64,000 nucleotides of DNA. Source: Pterois miles (Eukaryota; Chordata; Actinopteri; Perciformes; Scorpaenidae). The position numbers were made by a program, and so were the translations under genes. Positions 44,947 to 58,700 of this stretch are shown one piece after another. How positions within the stretch are numbered: position 1 is the first letter of the stretch; every line of letters starts with the position of its first letter. The notes beneath the pieces are model-generated. The model was not told the DNA's origin, did no database searches, and saw only the letters and a program-made list of their open reading frames with translations. The stretch spans positions 15,647,501-15,711,500 of the forward strand of contig CAMQGK010000327.1 of the NCBI GenBank assembly GCA_947000775.1, in the 5' to 3' direction.

Positions 44947-44972
44947 ATAGATAGATAGATAGACAGATAGAC

Positions 44973-45012
<40 letters not shown>
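44947..45012. repeat. (GATA)n microsatellite
   Basis: About sixteen GATA units with a few GACA variants. Confidence 0.9.
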
Positions 45013-45253
45013 TAAAAAATGTTAAAACATAGAATAACCCTCTATATACATCAGCAAAGTGTGCAAGTTAGTGTTTTGTTCCTCTTTAAATGACTGAGGC
45101 AGTAAATAAATGTGCAAATGTAGTTATGCAAATTTCAACATGTGCAAGATTATTACTAGACTAAACCAGGGTGGAGTTTGGTTGAGACATCAACTATAAA
45201 GCTGATAGTTCTCTGTTAGACAGAGGTGAGGTGTTGTAGAGGGTTACTGCTTT

Positions 45254-45600
45254 AGGCAATCCTAAAGCAATAACGAGCGAAGCTGAATGAGTCGGTCAGA
45301 GAAAGAGCTCCACTGTCTGTCCAGTAGGAGGTGGAGAGGGTGGTCACGATTATCCATGATGGATAACAGTTTGTTCAGTGTCCTCCTCCACCACACCTCC
45401 ACCACAACTTCATAAGTGTCCAGTTTGCAACTAATTATAGAGCCAGCCTTCTTAATCATTTTATTAAATCTGGTTTCTCCTTTTCTATCTACAGCCTCAG
45501 TGTTGGCACAGTTCAGTCTGTCGATGTGGACGCCCAGGTACTTATAACCCTCCGCCACGCTGACCTCCTCTCTCAGAATATGTTCTAGGAGAGGAGGTTC
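45254..45600 (-). mobile_element. Non-LTR retrotransposon remnant, C-terminal ORF2 with internal deletion
   Basis: The minus-strand frame reads YKYLGVHID, as in the region after the catalytic core of fish jockey/L2/Rex-type reverse transcriptases, then skips to IKKAGSIISCKLDTYE and LNKLLSIMDNRDHPLH, which normally lie roughly 50-60 residues further on. The intervening segment is therefore deleted. The frame ends SFSDRLIQLRSLLL and stop, short of the usual end. Confidence 0.7.
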
Positions 45601-45749
45601 TCCGAGTCAAAATAAACTATAACCAGATCAATTTTGTGTAATTATAACAACAAAGAGAGAACAAAATATAGAGGTACATAATGACCCTGTTACACTTACA
45701 CTTTTTGCAAATAACTTAACCATGATGAGACCTTTTCATTTGTAACCAG

Positions 45750-46149
45750 TGTGACAGCCCCTCCCCACCACTAGGTGTGTGTTGGCTCGCTCGTCTCTGT
45801 CTATTTCTTGCAGGTTCTGGTTGAGGCGGGTCCGCCATCAGATGATGAGCTACACCTGGGCCCGGTGAAGCTCTCATTATATAAACCCCTTCCCCATTGA
45901 GCTCTTGCTTTCTCTCCATCCTCACTCACACCGTCTGTGTGGACATTGCTGCTGTTTCTTTTGTTTCTTTTCCATGCGCTCACACTCGTGCATGCATGCA
46001 CCGCTGATGACTGACACTGATCTTGGCATTCGTTTGTTAATTGTGGCACTTTTTTGCCAATAAAACAAATTTTTAGTTTTATTTGTTATTTTGCACAGAC
46101 CTCATCTCCTCTCCCATTTTTGCTGCTGCCTAAGAGCTGGACTGTAACA
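45750..46149 (+). mobile_element. Solo LTR of 400 bp with 4-bp target duplication
   Basis: It starts TGTGACAG and ends CTGTAACA, an inverted pair differing at one of eight positions and with the canonical TG...CA ends. CCAG flanks both sides (45746-45749 and 46150-46153). A TATATAAA box lies at 45878-45885 and an AATAAA signal at 46059-46064, giving the usual U3-R-U5 order on the + strand. No internal retroviral genes flank it, so it is a recombination remnant, probably of a Ty3/Gypsy-type or related element. Confidence 0.75.
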
Positions 46150-46153
46150 CCAG

Positions 46154-47518
46154 AAATGAGCATCCGGCCTTTTGACAGCTCAAACATGTTTCTCCTTTTT
46201 GATATGATGAAGTAATGCTGCCGGATTGTCTCTAATATACCAACAACTTGTTGTGACAGCTTGTATGTGCGTTTTTCTTTTATCAGGGAAACCTTTTATC
46301 CCCTGAACTCAATGGGATCATTTGTTTAAAGAGTCTTGTGAAGCGTGATCAGGCACGTATTCATGGGGGATCATGTGGCTTTTCTTTTGATTTCATGCTG
46401 AGTGATGGTGGATTCATTATAATTAGTGCTTTCTATTTAGGTTGTGCTTGCATAGCTGCTTAGTATTATTTTTCACTCTACATATTTTTAAAGCTTGTGT
46501 AGTGACAAACGTTGCAAATAAGCTCAGGCTATAGAATGGACTTGATTCTTGTTCTTCATCCCCCTCTCATTGCTTTAGTGAAAGTGCATCTGTCTGTGAC
46601 GAATAATTCTCTGCAGGTCAGGGTCATCTTCCCTGGAAGCCATTAATAACAGCTAATATCTGTCATTAACCTTAAGTAATGCAGCACAGGCTGACTGAGC
46701 ACGCAGGAGGTCCTGCCTCTGGTGATATGAATTGCTTTGACAAGGTGCTGTGGTTTTTCACAGGTTTATCGTAATCTATCTGCCATCAACATTTGCTGAG
46801 CAGCTTGTAGCTATCTGACAGTGTGACCACCATGCTCTCAAGTCTTGTGATTGCGTCACTGCATACGAGTTTTGAGAAGAACCACACTGTGGTAGTAACA
46901 TGTTCACATGATGCCTCCCAGAAATGTCTGACACAACAGTGTGTTGCTTGTTCAGTTCACATGCAAAGAGTGGAAGTCATTTTTAATAGGAAAATTGTAG
47001 TTGCTAAATTACTTTGGTAAAAGTCACAGTGGGCTACATTACATGACAAATGTCATGCCAGATTATAGCTGCTATTTCACATTAAATAATGTAATTATCA
47101 TAGGCTTGTGCATCCTTATAATTAACCATAATATATGCAGTAATTTTTAGCACTTATTTTTTATTGTAACCATTATTGTAACACCAACAAATTATAGACA
47201 AAACAAAAAGGTTGCCAGTTACTTTTTCCCCTTCATCCCCATCCCTGTCCCACTAACCCCTCAGTCCACCTCTCTCCCCTCCATCAGCCAACAGGATAGT
47301 GATATCCACACAGATGAAGCATCCTTATTTAGACAGAAGATCTTTTAAGTTTGATCAAGTTTGTCCACATTAAAATTGTGTTCAGTTGTGCATCAGTGAT
47401 TCATTAAGAAATGTACAAAAAGCACCAACGCCAGTGAAAACTTGAAATATCATAAGGAGGTTTCCAATCTTCTTAGCTGTAGTCAGGCCTACCAGCCAAC
47501 GAAGGGGAAAGGCAGAAG
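46154..47518. other. Unassigned intergenic DNA
   Basis: No exon, RNA gene or named repeat recognised. Confidence 0.4.
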
Positions 47519-47838
47519 GTGGTACAGTGGCCAGCACTGTTGCCTCACAACAGGTCACAAGTTCAAATCCAGCTTGGGGACCCTTCTGTGTGGAGTTTGC
47601 ATGGTCTCCCCATATTAGTGTGGGTTTTCTCCATGTTCTCCGGCTTCCCCCCGACAGTCCAAAGACATGCAGGTGAACTGTTGACTGTAAATTGCCTGTT
47701 GGTGTGAATGTGAGTGTGAATGGTTGTCTGTCTCCATGTGTCAGCCCTGTGATAGTCTGGGAGACCTGTCCAGGGTGAACCCTGGCCTCACCCAATGACC
47801 CCAAACGGGATAAGCGGTTATAGATAATTGATGGATGG
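47519..47838 (+). mobile_element. tRNA-related SINE, nearly full length
   Basis: The head carries ggtacagtggccagcactgt (A-box-like) and acaagttcaaatccagc (B-box-like). The body reads ttctgtgtggagtttgcatg, gacagtccaaagacatgcag, gtgtgaatgtgagtgtgaat and ggataagcggttatagataa, ending in a GATGG tail. Truncated relatives lie at 34772 and 11622. Confidence 0.7.
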
Positions 47839-49154
47839 AAAGGCGGGAATTATTGTTCAGAAGATATGCAGCAGGGTCCGTTGGTAATTGTGCCCCCATT
47901 AGTTCCCCTTAAAATGAGAAACTCCTTGAGAATCACATACAACATGCAGAAAAGACCCAACAGTTCCTGAAGAGTAAAATGAGCAATATGGGTCAGGAAC
48001 CAGACCCATTTGATGTCTGATTCTCAATGTTAGATATGCTCTATGACAAAATGTCAAATACAGTACAGTATATACTAATGACAAGGTTTTTTTGAAGCAT
48101 TTACTCAAATTGCAGTCTTGTCCCAATTCTGCTCTATCGTTAACCCAAGCTTTCATTCCTGATGTATACATGAGTTTAACACTTTGCAGTCACTCAACTG
48201 ATCGTGTCTAACAAGCTGTAACCATTAACATGAAGATTTCTCATCTTATCTGTACCTACATTTAATGCAGTGAGCCTCAATGTCACGTTGCATGGACTTC
48301 AATGATGTGTGCCAGCTCTTACTAATATTTGCTCTCAGTGGTGTTGTCATGGAAGTTTTCAGGTATGAGATCACAGTGTGATAAAACCACATGCTGCTTG
48401 TGTTTCAGAGAGTATTGCATGCAGGTACAGCTGGGAGCTGATTGAACACAGGGAGTGGCATAAACCAAGAATTGGTTTTCCTTTCTTTATTCACAGCAAT
48501 CCTTTCATTTGGGTGAATGGGGACAGTGCCAGCCACCTCCATCCCTTTTAGTCCTGACCTTTTCCGAGCTTGGCCTTTACAGCTGGTCAGGATATGAAAT
48601 GGGCTTGTGTTACTTCAGTGTTTGTTTAGTAATTATCAGCTTCCTCCGGCAGAATTTCCAGTAAGGTGAAAACACTGTTATCACAGCAGGGCTGTTATAG
48701 AAGAGCAGCACCACTCACCATATTACTGCCCTTTATCAGACTAATGTTAAACAGTAACACTGATGTACTAAGCGCTAACTGACAGCCATAGAGAGCACAT
48801 ACACATCCTGTTCTTCACAGGGTTTTTTTTTTACGATTGCTTTAGCACAATTGAAAATAGGGCTCATTTCAGAGCACCTCAGATCTTAAATTAAATTAAA
48901 CACTTTAAAACAGTACAGTAATTTATAAAAATCCAATTGTGTCAGTTTGTGGCACACACATGGTTCATAGGAACCAGTTACACACTGCTGATCTCAATCT
49001 AAAACACTTTAAATATCTCTGCTTATAATCATGTGGTCCGGGTTTGACTTATTATTGAGATAGTGTTAAAGTTCATGAATAATATTCACCAAACACAACA
49101 CACACACTGAAGAAAGGAGGTTAAACATGCTTCAACTGTGTTACAAGGAATAGT
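47839..49154. other. Unassigned intergenic DNA
   Basis: No exon, RNA gene or named repeat recognised. Confidence 0.4.
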
Positions 49155-49660
49155 AAGTTAAGTTTTATTTATATAGCAACCATGGCGAAGCGCTTCAAAT
49201 GAAACATCGAGTAATGATAGAAGCAAAGAATAATTACAATATGAAGCACAGAAACGCGAGAACCGAAACAGACAAACACAACCTGTGGATGAGGCCTGTA
49301 AAATGGCTCGCTTACTGAGATGGGTGCTAGCAGTCCAGAGTCAGCTGCTCTGATAGATCGGGGGGAGGTGATATCAGAGGGTTGGGGCGAAAACAGAAAA
49401 GACCCGATCACCTTTTGTTTTGCAGTTGGAGTATTTGTGGATCGGAGAGGTCGACAGGTAGTATAAGGATCTAGGAGATCAGAAATGTAACTGGGGGAGA
49501 GGTCATGCAGTACCTTATGTGTGATTAGCGAGATCTTATTATTGTGAATTTAACAGGAAGACCGCGGAGGGAAGCCAGAATGGCAGTAATGTGAGATTGA
49601 CAGCTAGTTCTGGTTAATAACCTGGCAACTGCATTTAGAGTAAGTGTGTCTGGCGCTCAC
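49155..49660. repeat. Unclassified dispersed repeat
   Basis: taagttttatttatatagca at the left, then a body with aacaggaagaccgcgg and ggttaataacctggcaactg, reads like a long 3' region shared by many fish repeats. There is no intact frame. The class is not determined. Confidence 0.4.
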
Positions 49661-49800
49661 AGATCAGGGCAATCTTGTAACAGGAGAGACTTCAGAGACC
49701 AGGTCTAAAGCACACTGGAGGATATGGATTTAAGGCTGTCAACTTTATTAGAAGACTCACATTTTGATGCAGTCGGCGTCGAAACGTTCACTGAACTCAA
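49660..49800. mobile_element. Fold-back repeat family B, half copy
   Basis: gctcacagatcagggcaatc, tgtaacaggagagacttcag and ggatttaaggctgtcaactt match one arm of the family at 19533 and 56430. A lone opposite arm lies at 50385-50465 (gtttactgccttaaatccag, gacctggtctctgaagtctc), so the two may be halves separated by other DNA. Confidence 0.5.
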
Positions 49801-50465
49801 CACTGTCGAACCAACAAGACTTAATGAATCAAGCCTGACTTGTTTTTTATAGCCTCACTCATTACTTAGCCATGTTCCTTTGGCACAGGCTATCTACTGT
49901 TGTTAATTCAACAGGAGATGATATACAGTAATTGTCTATGGAAGGAATATTTTAAATCCCCTGTTTATCTATTGATAATCGCTATGTAGCCCTCTCCCCC
50001 ACTCTAGACTGGAGCTCCTTATTAGGGAGTGGTATTTAAGATATTTAAGATAGTTACAGTATTTGGATTTTAGATGTATTTACCTTTATCGCTGTGATAC
50101 ATGTTATTTATTATTCTTACTAAATCATTTTTGATATACTGTATATACATGGATGTTGTAACTGATAAAAAGTCACTAACAGCTATTTATTTATTTACTA
50201 CTACTTCCCTTTTTAATTATTATATGATGTATGATTTTTTTTTTTTTTTAACCATGCCTACATGCTGCTTATTCTTCTCTCCACATTTTTCCATCCTTTA
50301 CTGAAACAGTTCCCACCTAGAGGAGGTTATTTAAGAGGATGTGAGTTTCCGATAGATTAGACTAATGAAGACGCAGTTGGCATTTCAAACATTTTCTAAT
50401 AAAGTTTACTGCCTTAAATCCAGGTGCTCCACTGTTTTTTTGACCTGGTCTCTGAAGTCTCACAC

Positions 50466-52168
50466 GTGTGTTGTACTGCACACTGATGAAAATATTTATT
50501 TCTCTCCATATTGTAAAAAAATCTGTTATCATGCATTTTCAAATAAAAGTTTGCATTTCGCACTGAAAATCAGAACAGAACGGTCTCTAAACAGAATACA
50601 GAACATAAACACAGCTAAAACGTTGGTGGAGACAAAGAAGAAAACAAATGTGTACACATTTTTGAAAACAGGCCTCTTGCTACTGCTGAATGTTGGCTTC
50701 CATTATTGTTGTAAACAGTTGGGATGCACCAGTCCAATGTTTTCAGTCCCAGTACCGATAGTGATATCTGGGCTATGGGTGTCAGCCAACGCCGGGTACT
50801 GATCCGATACCAGTGTTTAATTAATAAGCTGTATGCCTCACTATGTGGAAGTGACTGGGATCATTACTTCACGTGTAAGACAACATCAGGAAATGACTTC
50901 AATATAACTTTTTTTAATTTTGGAAGACAATATGTGACAAATAAATACATAGATATAAATTCACTGAATTGTTGTGATTAAAATAATAAACTGTACACCA
51001 GCAACCTGGTAAAAAAGTGTAAAACTTTTTAATGCAGCAAAAATTGGTCAAAACTTAAATATGAATTAAATTTCCAGTATATAATGTAAATATACATAGA
51101 ACTGAATAGGCCCCCATTGTCACCAGTTGTCCAGTTGTGCTTGTATCCAGACTGATGAGCCAATAATCAAGCTGTCAGGTGTTTGGGAACAATTTGGAGA
51201 TGCTGTCACTTGTAGGTCATTATGCAATGGTTTTACTGGTCTGGCCCAATTGCGTTCAGATTGGGCAGTGTGAAGCCGTATGAACTAAAATGAGTTTGAC
51301 AACTGTTTTAGTGCTGCTGTAGGACTTCTGGTCCAACTATGTTGTCTGCTGCCTCTCAGTGGCCATACACAGTATTGGACACAATGACACTGCAATCATT
51401 TTAACTCATAAACAACATCAGATTGTATGTATGCATCTGAAATATTCTGAAAACTCAACATTGATCGGATTTATTAGATTGTTCATTCTCTGCATAGCAT
51501 CCACTCCCTGCTCATTGGATGAAGACAAACCAAAAGCTCTCATTATGCATAGTCTACACTTTATTGAACATATGAAAATAACAATACACGTGGCAGAACC
51601 AAAAGATAATTAAGTCAAACCTTTAAAAAATAAAAAAAAACAAGCAAATAAATTAAGTCTCCCTTTCATCAATTCAGTACAAGAAGCATTGCATGTGAAT
51701 TTGTGATTGATCCTTCAAAGTCATTTGTGAAATAGCAGAACATGTGGCTAGTGCGAGTTTAACGTGGATTTCCCATCAGAACTCTTACCACAGGTGCTCT
51801 TGAAGCACTTCCAGCTGGCTGCAATGTTGGTGCTCAGGATAAATCATTACTTCTGGAAGGCAATGCCAAAATGTCTAAATAAGCCATTTTGTCAGCACAT
51901 GTGGCACCATATTGTGGTTAAATACATACACACATCAAGCTGCTTAATTGGGTTAACCTTTACATTGCAGAACTACAGATAATTTAAATCAATTTAGTTC
52001 ATCAGCTGATTATCTACTGAGCATAACATACAGTATATAGTATGATGTACTTTATAACATGGTCCACACACATAAGTATCACAAAACGTATCCAAGACTG
52101 AAGGCCATGATGAGTGAGAACAGACTACCTCATACTTTGACAAGTACATTTAAGTATAACTCGTCATG
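50466..52168. other. Unassigned intergenic DNA downstream of sdha
   Basis: No gene or named repeat. A second possible sdha polyadenylation signal (AATAAA on the minus strand at 51565-51560) falls here. Confidence 0.4.
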
Positions 52169-52174
52169 TTTATT
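52169..52174 (-). terminator. sdha: Candidate sdha polyadenylation signal AATAAA
   Basis: It lies about 520 nt after the sdha stop on the minus strand. Another AATAAA at 51565-51560 could be used instead. Choice between them is inference. Confidence 0.45.
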
Positions 52175-52694
52175 GTACATTTATGCAATATTTACATACT
52201 TTAAGCTTCCCTCTGTGGCTTGTCTGTGACATGCATTTCAAACTGCAATTATTTCCACCATTTCTCCACATCACAAAGCGAAAGCAGAAAAAAAATATAT
52301 ATTTAAAGAACGCAATGCAAGACTTAGAAATGACAGAAAGCTAAGCTTGAGTGGTGTAACATGTTAAATATCTTTTTGTTCTTCAGCTAGAAGTTGAAAG
52401 GTCACCCACTTGTCTCGAGTGCCTCATAATATATACAAGACCAGCGCACACAATGTGAGAGATCACATGTTGAAATCTTATCAGCTGCATGCAGGCAAAA
52501 CACACAGAGGGACAGGAAGGTGAGATGAATGGATGAAGTTTTCAGACAAGACACTTTTGTATTTAACCATTCCAAAATGGATACACAAATATAAGCATAG
52601 CTTGTCCAAAAATGTCATCTCTATTACAGAGGGAGTATCTTCATAAATAGCAGATAAATGAGTGAACTGGATGTGAGCGGGAAAGTAGATCTTC

Positions 52695-52781
52695 TTAGTA
52701 GGAGCGGATGGCTGGAGGGACGTGGGCACAGTCCTGCTCGTCCAGAGAGTGGTCAATAACAGGCCGGTACTCCAGGGTCAC
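52695..52781 (-). CDS. sdha: sdha exon 15: C-terminus and stop
   Basis: Residues 636-663: VTLEYRPVIDHSLDEQDCAH to VPPAIRSY, then TAA at 52697-52695. The ending AIRSY matches vertebrate SDHA. Confidence 0.97.
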   Translation of the reverse strand: MTLEYRPVIDHSLDEQDCAHVPPAIRSY

Positions 52782-55700
52782 CTGTGATTACACAAAAACA
52801 AAAGATACATCATATTATTTACTCTGCTGGCCTTTTAAGTTAATAATGGTTACTACAGCTGCCTAAAGGCCCTGACACATCAAGCTGACGGTCAGCCGTC
52901 AGACAGTTTGAGGCAATCTGTCAGCGTCTGTCGGTCTAGTTTTTGTAATGTGTCCCACCCTCAGATCTAGTTGGCCCCTGTTGAAGTTTTTCGGCCAGTT
53001 CAGCATGTTGAATTGGCGGCAGAGCCCTTCAGTGAGAGAAATCACCGACTGAATCAGTGCACGAAAAGAAAAACGCAAGTGAAGAAAGCAAACGAACTAG
53101 TTGAGTCAAGACGGCACACATCTCATCTGATCATTCAAATGCACACATATTTTCACAATGACATGGCCATCGGGAATGAAGCTAAGTGGTGAGTGGTGTG
53201 AAAACGGTCGGTAAACTCTGCTTTGTTTTATGTACACGTCATAAAAACAGCTTCAATATCTGCAGTCCTCAATCTTCTGGTTTCCCTTTTTGATTGACAG
53301 ATACAAACTACCACCATCTGCTGGTGTGGAAAGTTATTTCATCTAACGCAGGCACAGAATGTGCTAACTGGCCGTCAGCTGAAGTCTCTGTGGTGTGTTC
53401 AAGTGCAACTTTTTAACCAAACAAAGGTGACGTCAGGTGACTCAAAGTCGGCCTTTGTCATCCCTAATTCTCAATGTCGGGTTGGAGTGTCTGGGCCTCA
53501 ATATCCCGCTGATAGCACCACAACACACACTGACCTTTCCAGTCTTAGGGTCAACGTAGGACATAGTGTGTTTCCTCCAGTGCTGGTCGAAGGGCTTCTT
53601 CTCCTGACCCTGCAGGGGCTTAGAGTAGTCATACTCATCGATTCGGTCCTGGAATATAGTTAGGAAAAACAATGTCAGAGGAGAGACTGGCTGCAATACT
53701 GAGGTAGAAGATATTTACACAATTATCCACAGATACATAAAGAAATAGAAAAAACAGGGCAACACTGGCAATGGCTGAGAGCTGGATGGACAGAAAGGAG
53801 AAGCAGAGGAAAAAAAAACGGTACAAGTACAACAGATAAAGACACACATACACAGATAAAGTATGGTGAAACCAACCTTGAAGTCCTCTCTGGCGTGGGC
53901 TCCCCTGCTCTCCTTCCTCTGCTCAGCTGAGTGAATGGTCTGGACGCCGTTCAGCATCAGATTCTGCAGCTCCAAACTTTCCACCAGGTCTGTGTTCCAC
54001 ACAATACCTGGAAGAGGAAAAGGAAGGTATTTTATCGCTTACAGTATGTCAGTATGTCGTAACACTAAGGCATATTTATGCAGAAAGAGGTGGAAGGCAC
54101 TGTGAACTGACAGAAACAAGCACACAAAGTGGTGCAGTACCTCTGTCAAAGGTCTTGATGTCATCTAGGGTCTGGTAAATGGCGTCCATCTTGTCACATC
54201 CCTCCTTCAGAACGGAGCCGGTACGAAACACTGCAGCATGGGCCTGCATGGCCTGTAAGGAGAGGCAGGAAGAGACAGATGATTTGTTTGTCTATAGAAG
54301 TTTCTGTAGGATCCACACAGGCCAGGTGTGAAGGAGCTCAGAAATACTAGCAGTAGAACACAGCTTACTACAGTGACTTAACATATGCACGTGTGACTTT
54401 TCTTAAAAACAACCTCATGTGTTTGTGTGTGTACCTTCTGCATGTTGAGCCTGATCTCGGAGGTCCTCATGCTTCCGTTGGCGAACCTCAGCTTGTCCAG
54501 GTTGGCCACAGACTCCTCTCCTGCACTGGGCGCCAGAGGAGACAGTTTCTCTCCTGAAGATAAAACAAAAACACAGTCAACAGTGAAGCAAGCAGTTAAT
54601 GTACACTGGAACACTGGTGCCAGATATTATCTTGTCTGTAGAGCATTATAATGTAGACAAAAAGAAGGGGGATTATTTACCAGAATACTCAAATGTCAAA
54701 TATATTTGTCTTGATGGGGCAGTGATGTATAAATAGCTTTCAAAACAGAATGGATGAATAGATTGCTGTATCGTACATTATTTTATTGCTCATGATGTGG
54801 CATGTATGACTATTTCAGCCTTCTTTCAGCTGCGTCACAAACTCTGGCGATGTGAATGACACCAAGATTAACCCTGAAGTTACACTGCTGACCACAAATC
54901 CTGTTTCGTAGTACAGGCCTCTGAATTTTCCTTCATCTAAATAATCAATGGAAATATGACATAACATTTTACATCTGTCTTGAAAAATTAATGTGATATT
55001 TTATCGGTTTTGATTGAAATAAACATTTTTACAACATACTGCTCTAGTGTCAAATATTACAAAAAAGCAGAACTTTAAGGGGACATATCATGCTCATTTC
55101 CAGGTTCATAGGTAATTTAGGTTTCTACTACATGTTTACGTGCTTTAATTTCGAAAAAACACATTATTTTCCCATACTGTCTGTATAATATACCTGTATT
55201 CACTCCATGTTAGCACCTGTCTCTTTAAGACCCCTCCTGAAAAAGTCCAGTCTGGTCAGATTGGTTTATGAGAAAAATATGGTGCACCTTTACAAAGGTA
55301 GCTCTCAAGCTGTTGGTGGTATATTCTAATGAACCTGCATACGACATAGGAAGGGGAGCCAAATCTGAATGGCTTGTTGAATCACAGGTTTTCTGATCCC
55401 TATTTTGACACAGCCCACAAAAAACCTGACTGGGTGGTCTTATTTTACAGCTGTGGGTTGGTAGACACTCCAGATACCCAGATGTACAGTATGTCCCCTT
55501 TGTATTCTAATAAAACTCATGAACAGCAGTCCTCACCAGGTTTGTGCTCCTCGGCAATGGTGAGGGCGCAAGCTCTGCCGAACACCACCAGGTCCAGCAG
55601 AGAGTTAGCGCCCAGGCGATTAGCACCGTGGACACTGGCACAGGCTGCCTCACCACAGGCATACAGCCCAGGAACCACCTTATCCTTTCCGTCGGTATGA

Positions 55701-58700
55701 GTGATCACCTGATGGGTACAAAAATGAAAGGTATGTCACTTTGTCAGTGAAGTACTTAAAAAAGCGTAAGGAGGAAATGTGTGAGTGTGTGAGACTGTGC
55801 AAACATTACCTACCTGTCCCTTGTAGTTTGTGGGTATTCCACCCATATTGTAGTGAACGGTGGGCAGGACAGGGATGGGCTCTTTAGTGACGTCGACTCC
55901 AGCAAAGATCATGGCCGTCTCTGAGATGCCAGGCAGCCTTGTGGCCAGCTGCTGGGGAGGCAGGTGGTGAAGCTGCAGGTACACATGGTCCTTCTCTGGT
56001 CCAACACCTCTGAAGGAGCAAACACAAACTGGTATGAAGATATGACTTCATTGTGCATGGATTATTACACTTTTGCATACACAATTAAATCACACACACT
56101 GTATATATTTTGTCCATACCTGCCCTCTCTGATCTCTATGGTCATGGAGCGGGACACCACGTCTCTGGAGGCCAGGTCTTTGGCATTGGGTGCGTAGCGC
56201 TCCATGAAGCGCTCTCCCTCACTGTTGATCAGGATCCCTCCCTCACCACGGCAGCCCTCTGTGATCAGACAGCCAGCTCCGTAGATCCCTGTAAAAAGTC
56301 ACATGTTGAAAGGGACTCGCATTTTGCTGAAATAAGAGATTTATTCTTCATGAATACAAACACCAAATAGATGTGAAAAAGGGAGGTTAAACGTGCTTCA
56401 ACTGCCCCACAGGGAATATTAGGCCTGTTCGGTGCTCACAGAATAGGGCAGTCTTGTAACCAGAGAGACTTCAGAGAGCAGGTCCAAAGCACACTTGAGC
56501 ATACGGATTTATGGCAGTAAACTTTATTTAAAAACTAACATGTCAACGCCAACTGCGTCTTCAGAGTCTGATGAAGTCTGACTGTGATGAGGAAGACGAA
56601 GTCTTTAAATAAAGTTTACGGTCTTAAATCCTTGTGCTTAAGTGTGCTTTGGATCTGCTCTCTGAAGTCTCTCCTGTTACCAAATAGATGTGTCTGTCCA
56701 AATAGTGTTTTATGCAGGGTATTCCTTTGGGATACCATGGTAACTTAAACTAGACATAACCTGCTCTGGAATAAAGTTTTGTTCAAGTTATTGGGCACAA
56801 ATGTTGATGAATGAACAACAAAAGTCAAAGATGGTTATATAATAAAACTATTAAATAACAGTTACCTTTGCAATGAAAATGGGTTTCCCAAGTATGATTG
56901 TAGATTTTAACCCATCAGTGAAGCACAAGGTAAACATTGCGACCATAAAATTCTCAACGCTTTATTCTTACGACAATATTGTCTCAATAAAAACTACAAT
57001 AGTGTGCTTTATAGACCGAACAGTGATAAGTTTATTTATTACACAATCTTTTTATGCCAGAAGTCCCCCAAGGAACCACACAAGTGTTACTTTTTACCCT
57101 TAAATTGTTTATAGAGCTCATATTTATTGAATGTATTACTTAGAAAAATGGATGTAAATATTTGTGATCAAGTTCTTTCTGACAAAAACACTGATATGGT
57201 GACAGCTTTTTTACACAGTCCCTTCAGCCTTGTTAAGCTACTGTTTTTATTGTTCTATTATGCTCTACAATAAAATGAGAATTACAGAGTTGTTCGCCGC
57301 CGCCAAATGGTTGCAGTTGCAGTTTACATCCATGTCTGTCCAAAATGTCATCACGACAGTATTTTATCCTGTTACACATTTGTGTGTGAAATTGTCATAA
57401 TCAGCATGTGAATTATTGAGTCATGGCCAAAAACGTGATTTGTGAGGCCATAGTGACCTTGGCCTTTGACCACCAAAATCTTATCAGGTCATCAAGTCCA
57501 AGTGAATGTGCCATATTTGAAGAAATTCCCTGATAGCATTCCTGAGGTATCGCGTCCACGAGTATCAGGCAAACGAACAGACAACCAAAAAACATATAAC
57601 CCCCAGCCAAACACGGCCGTCATTTAGATATTATCATTTTGTGCTCTTGTTAGGCTAGTCGTTGGACAGTGTTCATCTTATTAACTGGCTAATGGGAAAA
57701 TCTATAATTACTCTGATGGTACACTCCAGTCTTCATAATCAAATGTTTTTGTGGACACCGAAAATATTTTACTTATATAAAAGGGTATTCTGCATTTATG
57801 TTAATAAACTTGTAAAGGTGGTGCATCATATAAAAGGGGAGAAAATCTGCAGTAGCTTAGCCTTTGGTGACCTCCAACAGGCCACATCACTGGGCGACTT
57901 CATACATAACTGAAGAGTCTGGTGTCAAATGTCCAGCAGGAACAAAAATAAAGATGACTGCTAGTCTTAATGTACCAGGGGTCAGTTGTAGGAGTGCAAT
58001 GTTAACAGCCAGGATTGAACAGATTTATGGATCAGCCCAGAATTAGGGAACTCGTATGTGTATTGTATGCGAGCCTGAGTTGTTAACTTAAAAGTCCTTT
58101 AAAAAGTGTAAATGAACCAAATGTGTTATTGTCCCAGTAAAAGTCATAACCTGTTTTCATTATCTCTCACTGACACTTGACTAGTAAGCATTACAGCAGA
58201 GATAGTTAGTGCTTACATCTCTCAGGATCTCTTAATTTGTATGTAATAAAATAAAACTCAAAGAGGAGCTGAGAATGGCAATAACCACCACAAATTAGGA
58301 CAAACAGGCTGAGAATGAAACACAGCTGACACTGTTCATGCAGTTTTATCACACCTTTACAGCTTGACAATAAAATAGCAGACTTTGACCAGTCATTGAT
58401 AGAATACATTCTTCGGTTAAATTGACATAAATACTCTGGACGTGTCTTTCAAGTATGCGTGTTGCTGCTGTGGAGCTGTCAAGCGACTGCCTTTCAAAAT
58501 AAGATTCTGCTTTCATGCTTCAGTAGAGGAACATTTTTATGACTTGGGTTTAATAAGTTAATAAGTATAATTTTCTCACCAGTGGGATGGAACTGTACAA
58601 ACTCCAAATCCTGGCATGGCAGGCCAGCTCTGGTCACCATTGCATTTCCATCTCCTGTGCTGGTGTGTGCAGATGTGCAGCTGAAATAGGTTCGTCCATA

